Origin: Tigriopus japonicus
Lineage: Eukaryota > Arthropoda > Copepoda > Harpacticoida > Harpacticidae
Direction of reading: 5' to 3'
DNA: 64,000 nucleotides
NCBI GenBank assembly: GCA_010645155.1
Contig: CM021323.1
Span: 3,951,478-4,015,477 of the forward strand
This document shows positions 31,242 through 44,500 of the stretch, piece by piece; the stretch's first letter is position 1; every line of letters starts with the position of its first letter. The notes beneath the pieces are model-generated. The model saw only the letters and a list, made by a program, of their open reading frames with translations, did no database searches and was not told the DNA's origin. Both the position numbers and the translations under genes were made by a program.

Positions 31242-34200
31242 ATGACGCTGGATGAGGATGGGGGCGTGGCCACCCAGGGTCGATCTCAGGCCACGTCGTC
31301 TTCGTCGTCTTCGATGTTTGCCAAACCCGGGTCCGTGTCCAACCCCGCACAATGCCCCGCCCCGCACAATGGCTCGTTTTCATTGGAATCCTCGAGCCAC
31401 CTCAAACGCGGTCTCAAGAGCTTAACTTCGCATTTGGTAAGGAAATGAACGGATCGATCAATCAATCAAAGAAAGGGAACGAGGGCCAATTTTGTGCGTG
31501 GCAATTTATTCTTCGAAAGAGGCTGGCTTATTAGGGTTAGGGATTCATACTCGCAGATTGATGAATAAAAGTAAAATGGTTCAGATTTAACCCCCTTAGA
31601 CCCGCTGTCGCACATTTGTCACGATGGACATGATTTGGGACTTGAATTTCATTACTGACCAGTTTAGTCAACACGCTAACCTTTTTGGATCAACCTTTCA
31701 GCTTAAAAATGCCCAACGGGATGACTACTCATATCAATGGAGTCTAAACTTGTCTTTATCTTGAGTCGAAAAGGGTTGAAAGGGACAACCCTTAAAGGAC
31801 AATTATGGACAAATTCACACTTTTCATTTGGTTCAGTTTAGACTTAGGTTTAGATAGTGAGCGTTAGCTGTAAACTTTATAAAGCTTGACGTGGGAGATG
31901 GCAATCCTGTGAACGAAGTAGAAGCAAGGTGGTTGAAGTCTAGCAATAAGCTAATCCTCGGCAGCGGGTAAAGGGAACAAATTGAATTACATGTTATGTT
32001 CATGCTTGAAAGTTTAAAGCCAAAATCAGCCTTGTTTGAAAGATATCTGCACCCTTACTTATCTCTAAATTCATATAAAGCGTTAAAAGGTGACCTTTTC
32101 AATGTTATTTCCTCTGTAACTAATTGTCACGTGTTAAAAACGTTGTTCCAGAGGAAACGTAAACGCCGCGGATTGAGTTCTAGCGCTTCGCCCGCCCCTA
32201 ATACGGAAAGTCATGAGCGTACCTCCGAAGAACGAGATGAGGCCGAAGATCAATTCGATCCGGATCAAATGGATCGGGTGTCCGTGTTGTCGTTGGATGC
32301 CACTTTGGCCGAAGCGCCTGAGGTCAAACGCTCCAAAACCATGTCCCGTGTAACTTCATTGGCTTCTGTAATGACGACGCCGGTGGCGCGAGTAGGCCAC
32401 GCCCTTTCGCGCTCAATTAGTGGCGCGCGATTGCCGTACTCGCCTTCACCGAGCGGTCGTCATGCGCCCGGCACGCCCACCAAGTTCTTTGGTCGATCGG
32501 TTTCTACTGTGCATATGAATGGCTCAGCATCATCGGGAGTGACGGCTCCACCTACAATGCGCGCTCCTGAATCGCCCTATGGAACGTTGCGACGGGGTGC
32601 GCCTGGACGCAATTCCGCCACCAATATTACTCCTTACAAGTAAGTTGATCGAACAATATGTTCCTACGTGATTTTGGCACATTTGAAAATCATAACTCTT
32701 TCAGGAAACCGCAGCCGACCACCAATAAGCAAAGGCCCACTCGGTATTGGTCTTCTGATTTTCCGGAGACTTGTGTCCGCTTGGAGAAGCAAGAAATTCG
32801 CTTGCAAGAGGTAAGGTCAAATAAAAAAAAAAACACGGTTCTTATGGCTCTTTTTGATACAAGACTTGATAAATCGTTTTTTAGGCTATTCATGAGATGA
32901 CGTGTGGTGAAGAGGACCTGGTGGATGACCTGATCCTCGTGCAAAAGACCTACGCAGACTCTTTGTTGCAGTTGAACATCCTCACTCCGTCAGAAGTAAG
33001 TTTGATCTGATTTGGTCCGTCCTTGGAAAACCGTATTAAAGGAAGATCTCTGGAATTTTGTAATAGGTAGAAATGGTCTTCGGAAGCATTCGTAAACTCA
33101 CCCCCATTCATCACGATCTGCACAAATTCTTGGAGAGTGCCCGTTCACCCAAAACCGGTATTTATAGAAGTGTGGGACAATTTCTTCTGCATTGGACGGG
33201 CACGTTACGCTTACCATATATCGAGTATTGTGCCACGTTGATAAAGGTAGACGAACTAAGCCAAGTTCACCTTTTGACACTACTTTCATATGAATTCGTT
33301 GATTACCTTCCCCGTTAGGTGAAAACATTTTTGGACCTCCGTCGGGATAGTGACAAAGACTTTCGGGACTTTCTCCAGCGATGTCTTGAATCTCCCTTTT
33401 CGAGGAAACTGGACCTTTGGGCTTATCTCGGTGAGTTCAACGCCAGTACGATTTGTTGTGGGCCTCCAACAATTACAATCCTTCAACAACTTCCTTTGTT
33501 TCTGTTGCAGACGTGCCTAGGTCAAGACTCGTGAAGTATCCTTTGCTCCTGAAACAAGTCCTCAAATTCTGCGAGTGTCCCTCCGACTCTGCCCTTCTCA
33601 CCAGTGCCATTCACCACCTTGAATCCATTCTGCAGGACGTCGATAAGGCTATGGCTCAGGCCCGTTGCCAAAATACGATCGCCCGACTAGATTGGTTGGA
33701 CGATTGTCCTGTGGACGCCAAAGTCGCCGTGAATAACGCCTCTGAAGAGATTCTCGAGGGAGTTTTGCGAAACAACCGCGGAACGGTGAGTCGTAGGGAA
33801 CTGTCGCATTGTGAGTGAATGTGCCTTAATGTTACTGACCTTGTCCCTTTTTCTTCGCTTTTATCTCAGAAATTGGAATGCCATCTAATGGACACGGTTT
33901 TGATCTTGGGTCGACCAAGTACTCGAGGTCAGGGTGGAGTGAAGCGACTTCAAGTGTACCGAACGCCCATTCCTATAGAGGAGTTGGTTTTAGAGGACAT
34001 CGACCAACACGGAAGTGTGTCCATGGGTTCTGGAAGTAGTGGAAGCAGCTCGGGATCGAGCACGTCATCACTCACATCCAGTGGCTCCAAGAACGGATCA
34101 TTCAAATCGGCCTTTTCACACTCCCAACCTTGTAAGTATTGAATTAGAAAGAAGATGGAACCTGTTAAAAATATGTTTTTTTCCCTTCTTCTTTTCTATA

Positions 34201-35049
34201 GCTAAAGGGTCGAGTTTTCGTGTTAGCTTCCGGCGGGGTTGTTTAGCCCCACAACCTGCGGGTGACACTCCTGTGGAACGAAACCACCGATCCGACACGG
34301 ATCGCAAACAATTATCCCACACCTTGATGGCTACAGATGAGCATTCAAAACGACAATGGTTGACCTCGCTTCAAAAAACTATCGATGCCCACATGGCAAT
34401 GCGTCAACAGGAACGAGGAGTGGATTCTCAATCGAATCCTCCCTCTAAACCTCAGTCAATCGTGTCTCGGCTGAAATCTGGCCCAAGAACAGGGCTATTC
34501 CAGAAGAACAAGCGGTCCCCGAGAATAAAGGCCAGTTTGAGCTCAACCCACGTAGACTCTTTGAAACGTGGGAGCGCCATCAAACGATTGCGAACACACG
34601 CGGCTTCAACTTCGGCGTTGAGAGCCGAGAACATGCCCGTATTCGACGAGAACACGCCCATCTTGCATCACAAGAGTGTGCCCCGGATTCTGAGTTCTTC
34701 CGGGGGTGCAAGGCTTCGAAGTGGCACTGTGGGATCGGCTAAACCTCCTTTACCCCTATCAGTTTCGAGTCAATGCTCGGTGGAAGTGCGGAAACGAGCG
34801 AGGTCCAACGGGGGACGACCTTTGACCCCTTTGAATGAGACGCCATCTGTGGGTGCCAAACGTGGACCTACTCCCGTCCAAAAGGAGAAGATAGGTTCTC
34901 GCACAAAATCCTGGAGCCATTTAATGGCTCGAAGCGAAGAGCACCTCTTGGCTTGTAGTCTGGACGGACAACGCGATTTGCCACGATATTTGACGCGGAG
35001 CACCCTGAAAAAAATTAGCAAGAGCATGTCTGACTTGTTGGAAGTGTGA
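31242..35049 (+). CDS. NET1: NET1/ARHGEF3-like Rho guanine nucleotide exchange factor (DH-PH)
   Basis: Nine exons: 31242-31436, 32152-32639, 32705-32810, 32885-32995, 33067-33246, 33319-33430, 33511-33785, 33870-34131 and 34202-35049; phases agree, about 858 aa. NET1-type GEFs load GTP on RhoA and shuttle to the nucleus. The N-terminal half is Ser-rich with a basic nuclear signal (RKRKRRGL). The DH domain spans exons 3-7 (RYWSSDF, EAIHEMTCGEEDLVDDLILV, DFLQRCLESPFSRKLDLWAY, RSRLVKYPLLLKQVL); the last two blocks are nearly identical to vertebrate NET1. The PH domain spans exons 8-9 (DTVLILGRPSTR, VYRTPIPIEELVLEDI, HTLMATDEHSKRQWLTSL). A Ser/Gly insert sits in the PH domain, and exon 9 adds a ~250-residue basic tail not found in the short vertebrate forms. 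Confidence 0.9.
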
Positions 35050-35876
35050 ACTTGGTAGGTGCCCGTCCGCATCGTTTCCCTTTACATATCAATACGTTCA
35101 TCATCCGTGGTAGTATTATATTATGGTTGTGCGTTTTTCCTCCTCTTCTTTTTCTTCATCAACTTGAAGCCTTTCTCTAGGCCGATGGCCTTGAACTTTT
35201 CAATCTCCCGCTCATCCTTCGAATGTGTCACCTTTAGATTCGACATCATGTGAATGTGATGAATGTAAATACTAGAGCGATCTTGGTCGCTTGAAGTTCT
35301 GCGCCAGAATTTTAAGAAATACAGAATACACTGCCTTTTTAACCAGTTGCGTCTTGAAATGTTTTCTTCCCTCTTTCCTTAAGAAATTCGCTTTTTCTAT
35401 TAAGTTTTTCTAAACATTTCAATATTTTCACAAATACTGCTACTGAAAAGGTGGAATCAATCGTCGGTCTTTTCACAAAATTGTAACAAACTCCCAAAGC
35501 ACTCGCTTTCAATTATCTGTCAAAATCATCATGGAATCTTTAGGACAGAAAGTAATCTCATCTTGACTATCTTTTCCATGATACGTAATCAACATCAGCT
35601 AGTAGTTGACCTCATAGTAGAGCGCTAGAATTACTTCAATATAGATCAGTTTTTTAGCCTAAGCCCATTCAGATTCCGGAATTGAGTCTGCAGGTTTTGA
35701 ATGAGAAAGGTTGAAAGCCCGGGATCAGTTTTCAATTTCATGGTCACACTGACTGGAATAGCTCATATGTTTTGTTATTATGGTTGTAGTCGATTTTCAT
35801 GATAAGTTCGTTCCCGTTTGGACCAATCAACCAACGCACCCCTTTTCTTCCCATCATCATAGCTCAAGGATCCACG
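35050..35876. other. Intergenic between RhoGEF and RNFT-like gene
   Basis: AT-rich, no supported gene. An in-frame upstream ATG at 35799 could extend the RNFT-like protein by 26 residues. Confidence 0.45.
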
Positions 35877-38373
35877 ATGAGTGAGGCTCCCCTCGAATCC
35901 CAGGATCCGCGGCATCGCGGCGGTGGCGGCGGACACACTCGCTACATCAGCGCTAGCCACGCCTCCCCCGTAGCCCCGCCCCTAAATCCTAGCCTCAACT
36001 CGCCCACGCCGGGTCCGTCACCACCCAGCCAACTCCGGCCCTCTTCATTGGGTTCGCCCGTTTTGACGGGTTTGGAGACGCAGGATCGTACTCTGAGCGG
36101 GAGCGTTTCAGCCACGGCTTCCCCGGCCGACTCGTTTGCCATGGACATGACCTTCCTCAACGAACAGGTGAGTCCATCACGTATCACGAATAGGCACGAC
36201 CTCTCCTAACCTGATCTAACTTTGTGATGTTTGTAAAGATCTCTGACTTAAGCTTGAGCCAAAGTCGAGTTAAAAACGGTAAAAAGAAGGGCTGAATCTC
36301 CCTCGGTGGAAAGGAGGCTCGTGATGAGAGTTATGATTTCCAGAAGGATCCAATTGATTATGTTCTCTGGCAAATGAGACCTGGCCCGCGTTGGATAGAG
36401 TAGCGCGAAACTACGAATTTCAATTTTCAGCTTATTCAAATGATGCCGTAGAAAATTACTACTGCACTTCAGATTTGATACTAAACGATGAATTAGCTTC
36501 AGACCTCTTTCAGGGAGCTTTTTGATAAAATAATAAGGAGAATACCAAAATATTCGAGAAAATAATTATCCGAAGGAACAAATGTTGCCGAGGTGGATTG
36601 CCGCTTAAGCGCCCATAAAAAGTTTGGCACGCAATTTCAAATTTGTTTAAGTTGTAAAGTTTAAAAAACATTACCACCAATGTCTTTGGACTCTTACTTT
36701 GCCAAGTTCATTTTCTTGCATCCAAAATCGAAAACAGGTCAAGTTTTTTCCAATTTGGAAGAGCTCAATTTTCTAGAATACCCAAAAGGAAAACCGCTTG
36801 AAGTTCTACTTTAAGATTCAAGACGATCTTCAAAATAGTTAATATAAGCAGAACAGTCCTGAAAAAACACCCTAAGATCAAACCAACGCAACTGTAGGTA
36901 AAAAGGCTCAAAAAATTACTATTGAAAGCTAATTTTGCCGCTCCCAATGATAGCTGTTAATTCAATGGCCTTTCAGCATCCTCATTTCCGAATGGGTCCA
37001 CCCGGTGGATTGGTTAGTGAGGCGGTGCCCGTGATTGGTTCACAATCTATTGACATTGAAGGATTGGCTTCGCATCAAGGGGTGGTTCATCGCGGTGGTC
37101 CCACGCCCACTCCCGGCTTAGTTCGGCGAGCGTCTTCCTCCGGTGCTCATTCAGGTAATCCCGTGGGCGGGGGCTCAGATCCGGGTGAGGGGGCGGATGA
37201 ATCCGTTACGGGCATGTTTCACCATATCATCGGTCAGAATCCCGAGCTCAAAGATATCATTGAGGCTTTGGAGAAGTATATCCCTTTCATCGGTCTGCTC
37301 TTGGTAAAATTGTTTTTCGATCACAGTGCGGGTGAGTTTGAAAATGTGGAATTAAAGATTTTCTGGTGATATGTAACCCAATGGCTTATTCTCCAGGTAT
37401 TGTTACGTTCATCTGTCTCCTCACCACGTTTGCTCATGCCAATTCCGTGGTCAAGCAACAAGTGGCCCAACAAGATAGGAAAAATAAGTTGGCCCTTTTG
37501 GCCGTGTTAGTCAATCTAGTAGCGTGTATCGGTTTCATCTACTACATGTTCCAAGAGGAAAAATTGTATAATTGGTAAGAACACGATGAAGAGCTCAAAG
37601 AGCTCTCAAAATGCTGAATTATGTTCTTCCTTCCAGTGCCATTTTTCTGCCTCCGTCAAAGATCGAGTCGTTTTATGACCTCTTCTGGTTTGTGGGCGTC
37701 AACGACTTCATCCTCAAGTTTGTCTCTGTGATATTCAAAGTGGGCTTGATTTTATTGCCCAACACAATCGTTCCCTTTAAGAAACGGGTACGACACATAC
37801 TGAGTGTAAACGTTCTCGTCACTTGGATCTCTCTAATTGATCTTTCTCATCTAGGGGAAGCATTTCCTCTTTATCGAGCGAACCAGCCAGATCCACCGAG
37901 AATTGGCTCCCATTCACATCTGGCTTTTGTTCTTACTCAATGGGTATGAGCGTATCCCAGGCAAAGTCTTGGGCGTGATCATGGTGGCCGTGTATATGGT
38001 GGCCAAGGGTAAACTGCTCTTGAGATCGGCGAGATGTTGGAAGCAAGCAGTCCAGAAGATCCTTCAAAGCAAAGTGAGTACGGAGAGTTTCAATTAACAA
38101 GTTTTCGAGTCAATTTAATGTCCAATATTCAAATTCCAGAGCTATGGCAAGAATCCCAATGCCGACGAGATCAAGGCTTCGGGTGGAAGTTGCCCAATAT
38201 GTTACGACGATTATCGACTCCCGACATTGCTTCATTGTAAGCATATTTTCTGCGAAGAATGCTTGGCCACGTGGTTCGATCGAGAAAAGACGTGTCCGTT
38301 GTGTCGAGCTCAAGTCACGGAAGATCCCGAATGGAGAGACGGTTCCACGTCCCATTTTGTCCAACTATTTTAA
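35877..38373 (+). CDS. RNFT1: RNFT1/2-like RING finger multi-pass membrane E3 ubiquitin ligase
   Basis: Six exons: 35877-36167, 36977-37331, 37397-37574, 37637-37787, 37855-38073 and 38140-38373; about 475 aa. RNFT proteins are ER membrane E3 ligases linked to ER-associated degradation. The N-terminal ~200 residues are Ser/Pro/Gly-rich and disordered. Membrane segments follow from about residue 190: YIPFIGLLLVKLFF, GIVTFICLLTTFAHA, ALLAVLVNLVACIGFIYYMF, FWFVGVNDFILKFVSVIF, IHIWLLFLLNG and KVLGVIMVAVYMVAKG. The cytosolic C-terminus is a C3HC4 RING with C416, C419, C431, H433, C436, C439, C450 and C453 (CPICYDDY, CKHIFCEECLATWF, CPLCRA), followed by the family tail (EWRDGSTSHFVQLF). It is not clear whether it is closer to RNFT1 or RNFT2. 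Convergent with ATM, 140 bp between stops. Intron 1 (809 nt) holds nothing recognised. Confidence 0.9.
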
Positions 38374-38512
38374 ATGGAAATTTGGGTACGCATCGACCTC
38401 TTTCACGTCATTTTTTGTCATTACAAAGATTATGTTTGTACGTAATAAGGATTTAATTTTTTTATTATGTAACACAATTGAGTATTCATTTCTTAATGTT
38501 GTTTTTGGTCAG

Positions 38513-41500
38513 TTAGAGTACAGCACCCCAGCCACAAAAGACCAAGCTCAGATTTTGAGAATCTCGAGCTTGTTGGATGAGTCCGTTAACTTGGCCTGAG
38601 ATGGACAAATAACTACCTTCTTCCAGTCCATTCAACTTTTGCCGTACTCGAAGTAAGGCCATTTCAGCCATTTGATTGCGTTCTCCATTGCCCTTGGTGG
38701 CCGTGGCATTTTCGGATTGACCAGTGCTGGATCCCGATTTTTGAACGCCTTCTTCGCCCTCATAAATGCGGAATACTCGCTCCGGGGTTAGAGACCATTG
38801 ATACAAGGGATCATGGATTAGAACCTCCAAGATAGTCATGATGCCTTCCTTGTTTTCTCGTAACACCCCAAGAGTCTCCTCGCAACATCTGGAACAAAGT
38901 AAATTCCGAGATGCTACTTTTATCTCTATTTAAAGAAATACCAGGTATGAGAAGCTTGTATAATACCTCTTAAAGGAGCCCTCAACCCCACACGGTCCAA
39001 AACCATCCACCAAATCTCGCGTCAAACGAAAGGGTACCTTTTCTGGCGTTGGGAGGAGCTTGCCTTGTTCGAAGGCTACCCCAAAATCAATGTGAATGAC
39101 TTCAGCCGTGGTGCAATCAACCAGCATGTTGAGCAAATGCCTATCACCTAGTCCAAGGATGTAGCCAATCATGGAGGCTGTAGCCATACTTCGCGTGTAT
39201 GCCAATCGACGCTCCAAATGAACGCTCGGATCTGGGAAGTTTTCATAAAAGAAGTATCGGAAAACCGGATGGAAGGCCTTGGACAACTCAAGGAAGCGCT
39301 TGCGTTTGATTGCATCCGACTCTCGGTTTTGGTTGAGTTTATCGATTTCGCCCCTGATCACTCCAATCTTCATGTCCTTGGGGTAATACTTTTGATGAGC
39401 TCGGTACAAATAATCCCGAATAGGAATCGTGTTCTCGCACCATTCCAAGATCCCACTCCTCTGAGATAAAGGCACTACTTTGTATTGCCTCATTCGGAGA
39501 CGTTTCTGACGGGTGGATCGGTTGGACTTGAGTAAACTATTGAGATACGAGAACACTTGTTGCATCACAGCATCTTGCCGAAGGTCGTCCTTGCCTAAAA
39601 GAATTCGGGAATGTCATACCAATAATGCCTTTAGATCTCGGGTGAACGGTTACCTTTTAGCAATTGAGTGTACTTCCGGCCATCGGTTCCTAAGCAGGAT
39701 ATCTTTTTGGGCGCCGTAATTCCACCAGGAGAGGTGTAAGTAGTGTCTTGTTTTTGAATACCCGCAAACTTGTTCTTGTAGTTGCGATCTTCTCGCAAGG
39801 GAATCGTTGTAGTCAGTATCGGGATTTGGGTCAAATTGGGCAGCTTTTGGATTTTGCACCCCATAGGAAGTTTGGACTGATTAGGATGGTATGCCAACTC
39901 GATCAGTGCCAAAGACAAAGTATTCATCTTGGTGATAATCTGGGCAATGTCGGCGCCCCTGGAATCGCCCTTATTTTTACTTTTGTTGAGGACGTCAATG
40001 CTCACTTTGACCTTGTCGGCGTCATTGGGGCCCAGTTTGGTTGGATTGTCCGAATCTTTATTAGCGTTCACCAAGGCCAATAGGACTGGAATGGCGTGAT
40101 AAGGATGGTCTCTCACACATCGGACCAACATTTCAAAAAGCAAGGTTTGGAATTTGGATTTGGTACTGCTCAATCGGGCGGCCAATTGGTAAACCATTGG
40201 GATAAATTTGTAGGTGGGCAAATGGTTCAAGAGACCCTCGACAATTTTGTTAACCTTCTCGTTGTCGGCGTTGTTGAACCATAATGAGATGAATCGGTAA
40301 ACGGGAGTATCTTGACATTGGCCAGAGACTGCCAAAGCGTGGCCATAATTGATCACAGCAGACTCCAAGAAGCGATTGGTTTCTTTCAAGATGGAGACCT
40401 CCTCTAATTCGTCATTTTTGGCACTCTTATCGAAGATTCGTCTGCTTTTGGCCACATCCATGTTCCCTTGAGTGCTCTTGATTTTCACCCTACATGAGCA
40501 AGAGATCTGTAAATAGGAAAGCTTTTCGAAAACCGAAAGATTATTTCGCTTACAAATCTCGAACTGACTCCGCAATTCGTTTACGTTGATTTTGCTTGTT
40601 TTCAAAGTCCTTGGACTCTGTGTACTCCAGTCGCTTTTGATATTGCTCGTCGCAAAACTTGGCCATGGTAAGAAAAGCCTGAGCTCGTTGCTCCTGATTG
40701 ACTTTGGATCGTTCATAAAAGGTCAAAGCTTCCGAAAAGGCTGCGTCCACGGAATTGGGACTGTGAGATTTCTCGCTACAATACCATTTCCCAAGGGTGA
40801 GCAAACACTCTGGTAGGAGTCTGAAATCCAATACAACGTCAACAACTAGGCCAAGTAGATGAAAATTTCTAGAGTGGGGTAAAATATGTATAGATATTTC
40901 CTATCAATATTTTGCAATTTTGAGCAGATTTTGAATAATTGGGCATTTTCTTCCAAAATTAAAGAAAAATCTACGTTTTTTTCATTGAATTATTTCAAAA
41001 ACGTGTCTGATTTTAGTATATTCCTTAACTGTTTTGAGGAAATCAACTGAATTATAACTGAAAAATAAATCAATTTAAAAATGTTCTCCCAAACTACAAA
41101 AGAATTGCACATGAGATATATTTTTGGTCAGATTGGCCTTGCCAATTCCTGTGGCGGTTGTAGCATAAAAGAGCTCGTTTTTGGGGGAAAGTTGTTGCTC
41201 CTGCCAGAAACATACAGTAATTTTGGGCTCAATACGTAACCAATTATTGGACATAAAAAAGTACTCAAGAATAACTTATTTTCATTTCTTTGTGTTGGGC
41301 TTAATAGCATCTTATTTTTAGCCTATGATAACGTCATTTGAATGTCTGCATTCAAAACCTTGAAACTATTCTAAACCTTTGGAAAATTACTAAAACAGTT
41401 CCCTAAAAATTAAAAAAAACTAAATGTATTTTTAATATTTAGATTTGATCGAAATACTTCCATAAATATATTTTATGGTTATTTTCTTACATATTATTTA

Positions 41501-44500
41501 TTTGGCCTTCAAAAATGAATATTTCCGGCCGCTCTAGTGATGACCTATATTTTAGTGTCCTTACCCATCGGCAGAATTTTGGAGTTGATTCTTGCTTTTG
41601 GTGTCTGGACGTCTCAACTGTGAGACTAAGTCTTCCATCATGGATATAGCCATCTTCTTCTCGTTAGCTTGCCAAAAAGCTTTGGCCTTCTTTAGATGCA
41701 CCTCATTTTTCAATTGATTTTCTTGGTCTTGGGGCAACATAGACTCCAGCTTCCTTAACCGATCCTGCGACAATTGAAACATACCCTCGGTGATGGTTTC
41801 GTCAAGATACGCCATTGAGGCTTGGACCAAAGGCTCGATATTCCTGTCCATGGGTTGTCTTAGTTTCTGAATGGCCAAACATCGTTGCAAAAGTATTGGC
41901 TCCTTATCCGCAAAATGCTTGCTTTCGAAACTTGAACTCAAGTGATCGGCACTCATGGCTGAGAAATTGCCATTTGGAAGAGCCAAGGACTGGAACTCCT
42001 CCAATTCGGTTATCAAAGCCAATCGAGCCAAGGATTGGTACACGGATGCCGAGCTTTCGCGGTTTTTTAGTCTTAAGGCTCCTATCATAGATTGTCTAGC
42101 CAAACTCAAGTCCGTGGAAAACCTCGGGCTCAGTTCAGAAGATAAAGACGACAGAGCGTTGTAGTGATGAAGACGGAAATGATCTGGGTCCTCCTCAGAT
42201 GATTTGTGGTCTAATTCAACGGGTCCCCATTGTTCCAAACGCCACAGACACTCGTATTGGACATTTTCCAGTTTGGTTGAGGTGTTTGGCAAAGTGTACT
42301 TCATTGAGCTTTGATGCTTGAGATGTGTGAGCAACACGGAGAACAATCCTGATTGCAACAATAGCTCGGCAAATTCTGTAAAAATCGAATAGGCATATTG
42401 ACCATTTGGGATAGAAATATTTTTTCCACTAAAAATACCTTCGGAAATGGGAAATGCTCCACTCATGGCAGAGTCCATGATGCCGATGGCTTTGAAANNN
42501 NNNNNNNNNNNNNNNNNNNNNNNNNNNNNNNNNNNNNNNNNNNNNNNNNNNNNNNNNNNNNNNNNNNNNNNNNNNNNNNNNNNNNNNNNNNNNNNNNNNN
42601 NNNNNNNNNNNNNNNNNNNNNNNNNNNNNNNNNNNNNNNNNNNNNTGGCAAAGTGTGCTTCATTGAGCTTTGATGCTTGAGATGCGTGAGCAACACGGAG
42701 AACAATCCTGATTGCAATAATAGCTCGGCAAATTCTGTAAAAATCGAGTAGGCATATTGACCATTTGGGATAGAAATATTTTTCCACTAAAAATACCTTC
42801 GGAAATGGGAAATGCTCCACTCATGTCAGAGTCCATGATACCGATGGCTTTGAAATAATGCTGCTCTTGAATCATCATTTGTAATTGGCCCCTTGGTGTT
42901 CCAATATCGTTACAACCATACAGAGCATCCTTTTCGCCCAGATTCTTATAAGATTCAAACAGGATCTGCTTGCTTTTAATTCCTTTTTCCGGGATTTTCT
43001 CGCAGATCATGTTCAACAAGGATTCTTTTTCATACTGAGCTGATTGCTGGTGCAATTCATTATCTCTGAGACAGGACAATTAATGGTTAGTCATTTCTTT
43101 AGTCTTAGTCAACCCCAATGATCGCTTACGTTTTCCGTAGGTTTTGGGCCCAAACGTCACAGAAAAAGATGGCCGAGAAATAGGCTGAACATTCGAGGGC
43201 GGCTTCAGCAACTTCCAAGTAATCAAGGTCTTTCAACCAAAAGTGTCTTTCCCAAGAACACTTCTCCTCGTCTTTGTGCAGTTTTTGGTTCCTTAAATGG
43301 TTAATTACGTTGAGCAGGGTCATCAAACTGGATTTGTGACGATAGGGAACGAAATCTGCAGGAGCAAATATAATGTTTAATTTAAAAGCACAGTTTCCAA
43401 GAAGTCGAGACCGATGATTACCACCATTGGATGAAGTCGATGATTGAGACGATTCACCGCAAGATCCTGGGACTTGTTCAGTGAACTTGTGGAAAAACAT
43501 CCGAAATTGTTCAGAGAGCAAATCTCGAGGTCGATCATTGAAATGGCGTTGCAAGATTTCATGGATAAGAATCGGAAAGCAAACGACGGCGAAATCACTT
43601 TCCAAAGAGCACAAATCTTTGAGCGCCAAATACGTACTGGCAGGAGTCAAACAGCTCAAGATGGAAGTAGTTAGATCCTTGATCCAATGCGAGAAGCTCG
43701 CGGACATCGACCATAAGTCATCATTGCCCATTTTGATATTAAAGACTTTCACATTCAATTGGAAAACGAAAGTGCTCTGACTGGAGAGGGATGTTCTGAA
43801 TGGTTCCAACAGCTTGTGGTAATGACCTAGATTGTCCATGTTGAGCTTGCTCTCTTGGGGTGTTCGTATCAAGGCCTTCAACGCCCGCACAGCTGCACAA
43901 GAAACATGAACGTCAGTACTATTCACGTACGGAATTGTGGCTTTGACAATCACAGGCAAGTAAGAGGCAAACAAGTCCAAAAAGTTGGTCTGAAATTCTG
44001 GACGAGGCTCAAGCGCATAAGTGTGAAGATTCACTGGACCAATTTCTCCCAAGCATCGGGCCACCAAAACCCGCACGTGACTATCCTCCTTATTACGGGT
44101 CTCCAGAATCTTGAGCAAGGCACATAAGAGCCGATGTATTAGACTAGATCGAGCATCTTCCGTGAAACCCAAGGAGTCCGCAAGCTCGTTTAACAAGACA
44201 TTTTTTTCTTCGCGATGTTTTCGCAGTTGGGATTGAAGATTCTGAAGTGATTGAACGCGATGAGACTTGTCAAATTCTTCGAATTCGAGAAAGTGATGGA
44301 TGCTCTCTGAGAGCGAGAACGAAAATGAAGCGCCTTCATCAGGTTGAAGAAGCTCATTGAGATCACTACCAGCAGGCGATTCAGTCGGAAATGGTCCCAT
44401 TTTGGCTAGTTCCATACGGATAGAGTGAGTCGACAACATGTTCTTAAACAAATTTACGGTCCTTTGTTGAAGCAATGGATCCACATGATCGAGCAATGGA

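Noticed and set aside
36935..36976. Upstream extension of RNFT exon 2 from the ATG-like start at 36935
   Set aside because: A clear acceptor (CCTTTCAG at 36976) joins in phase with exon 1, so the extension is intronic.
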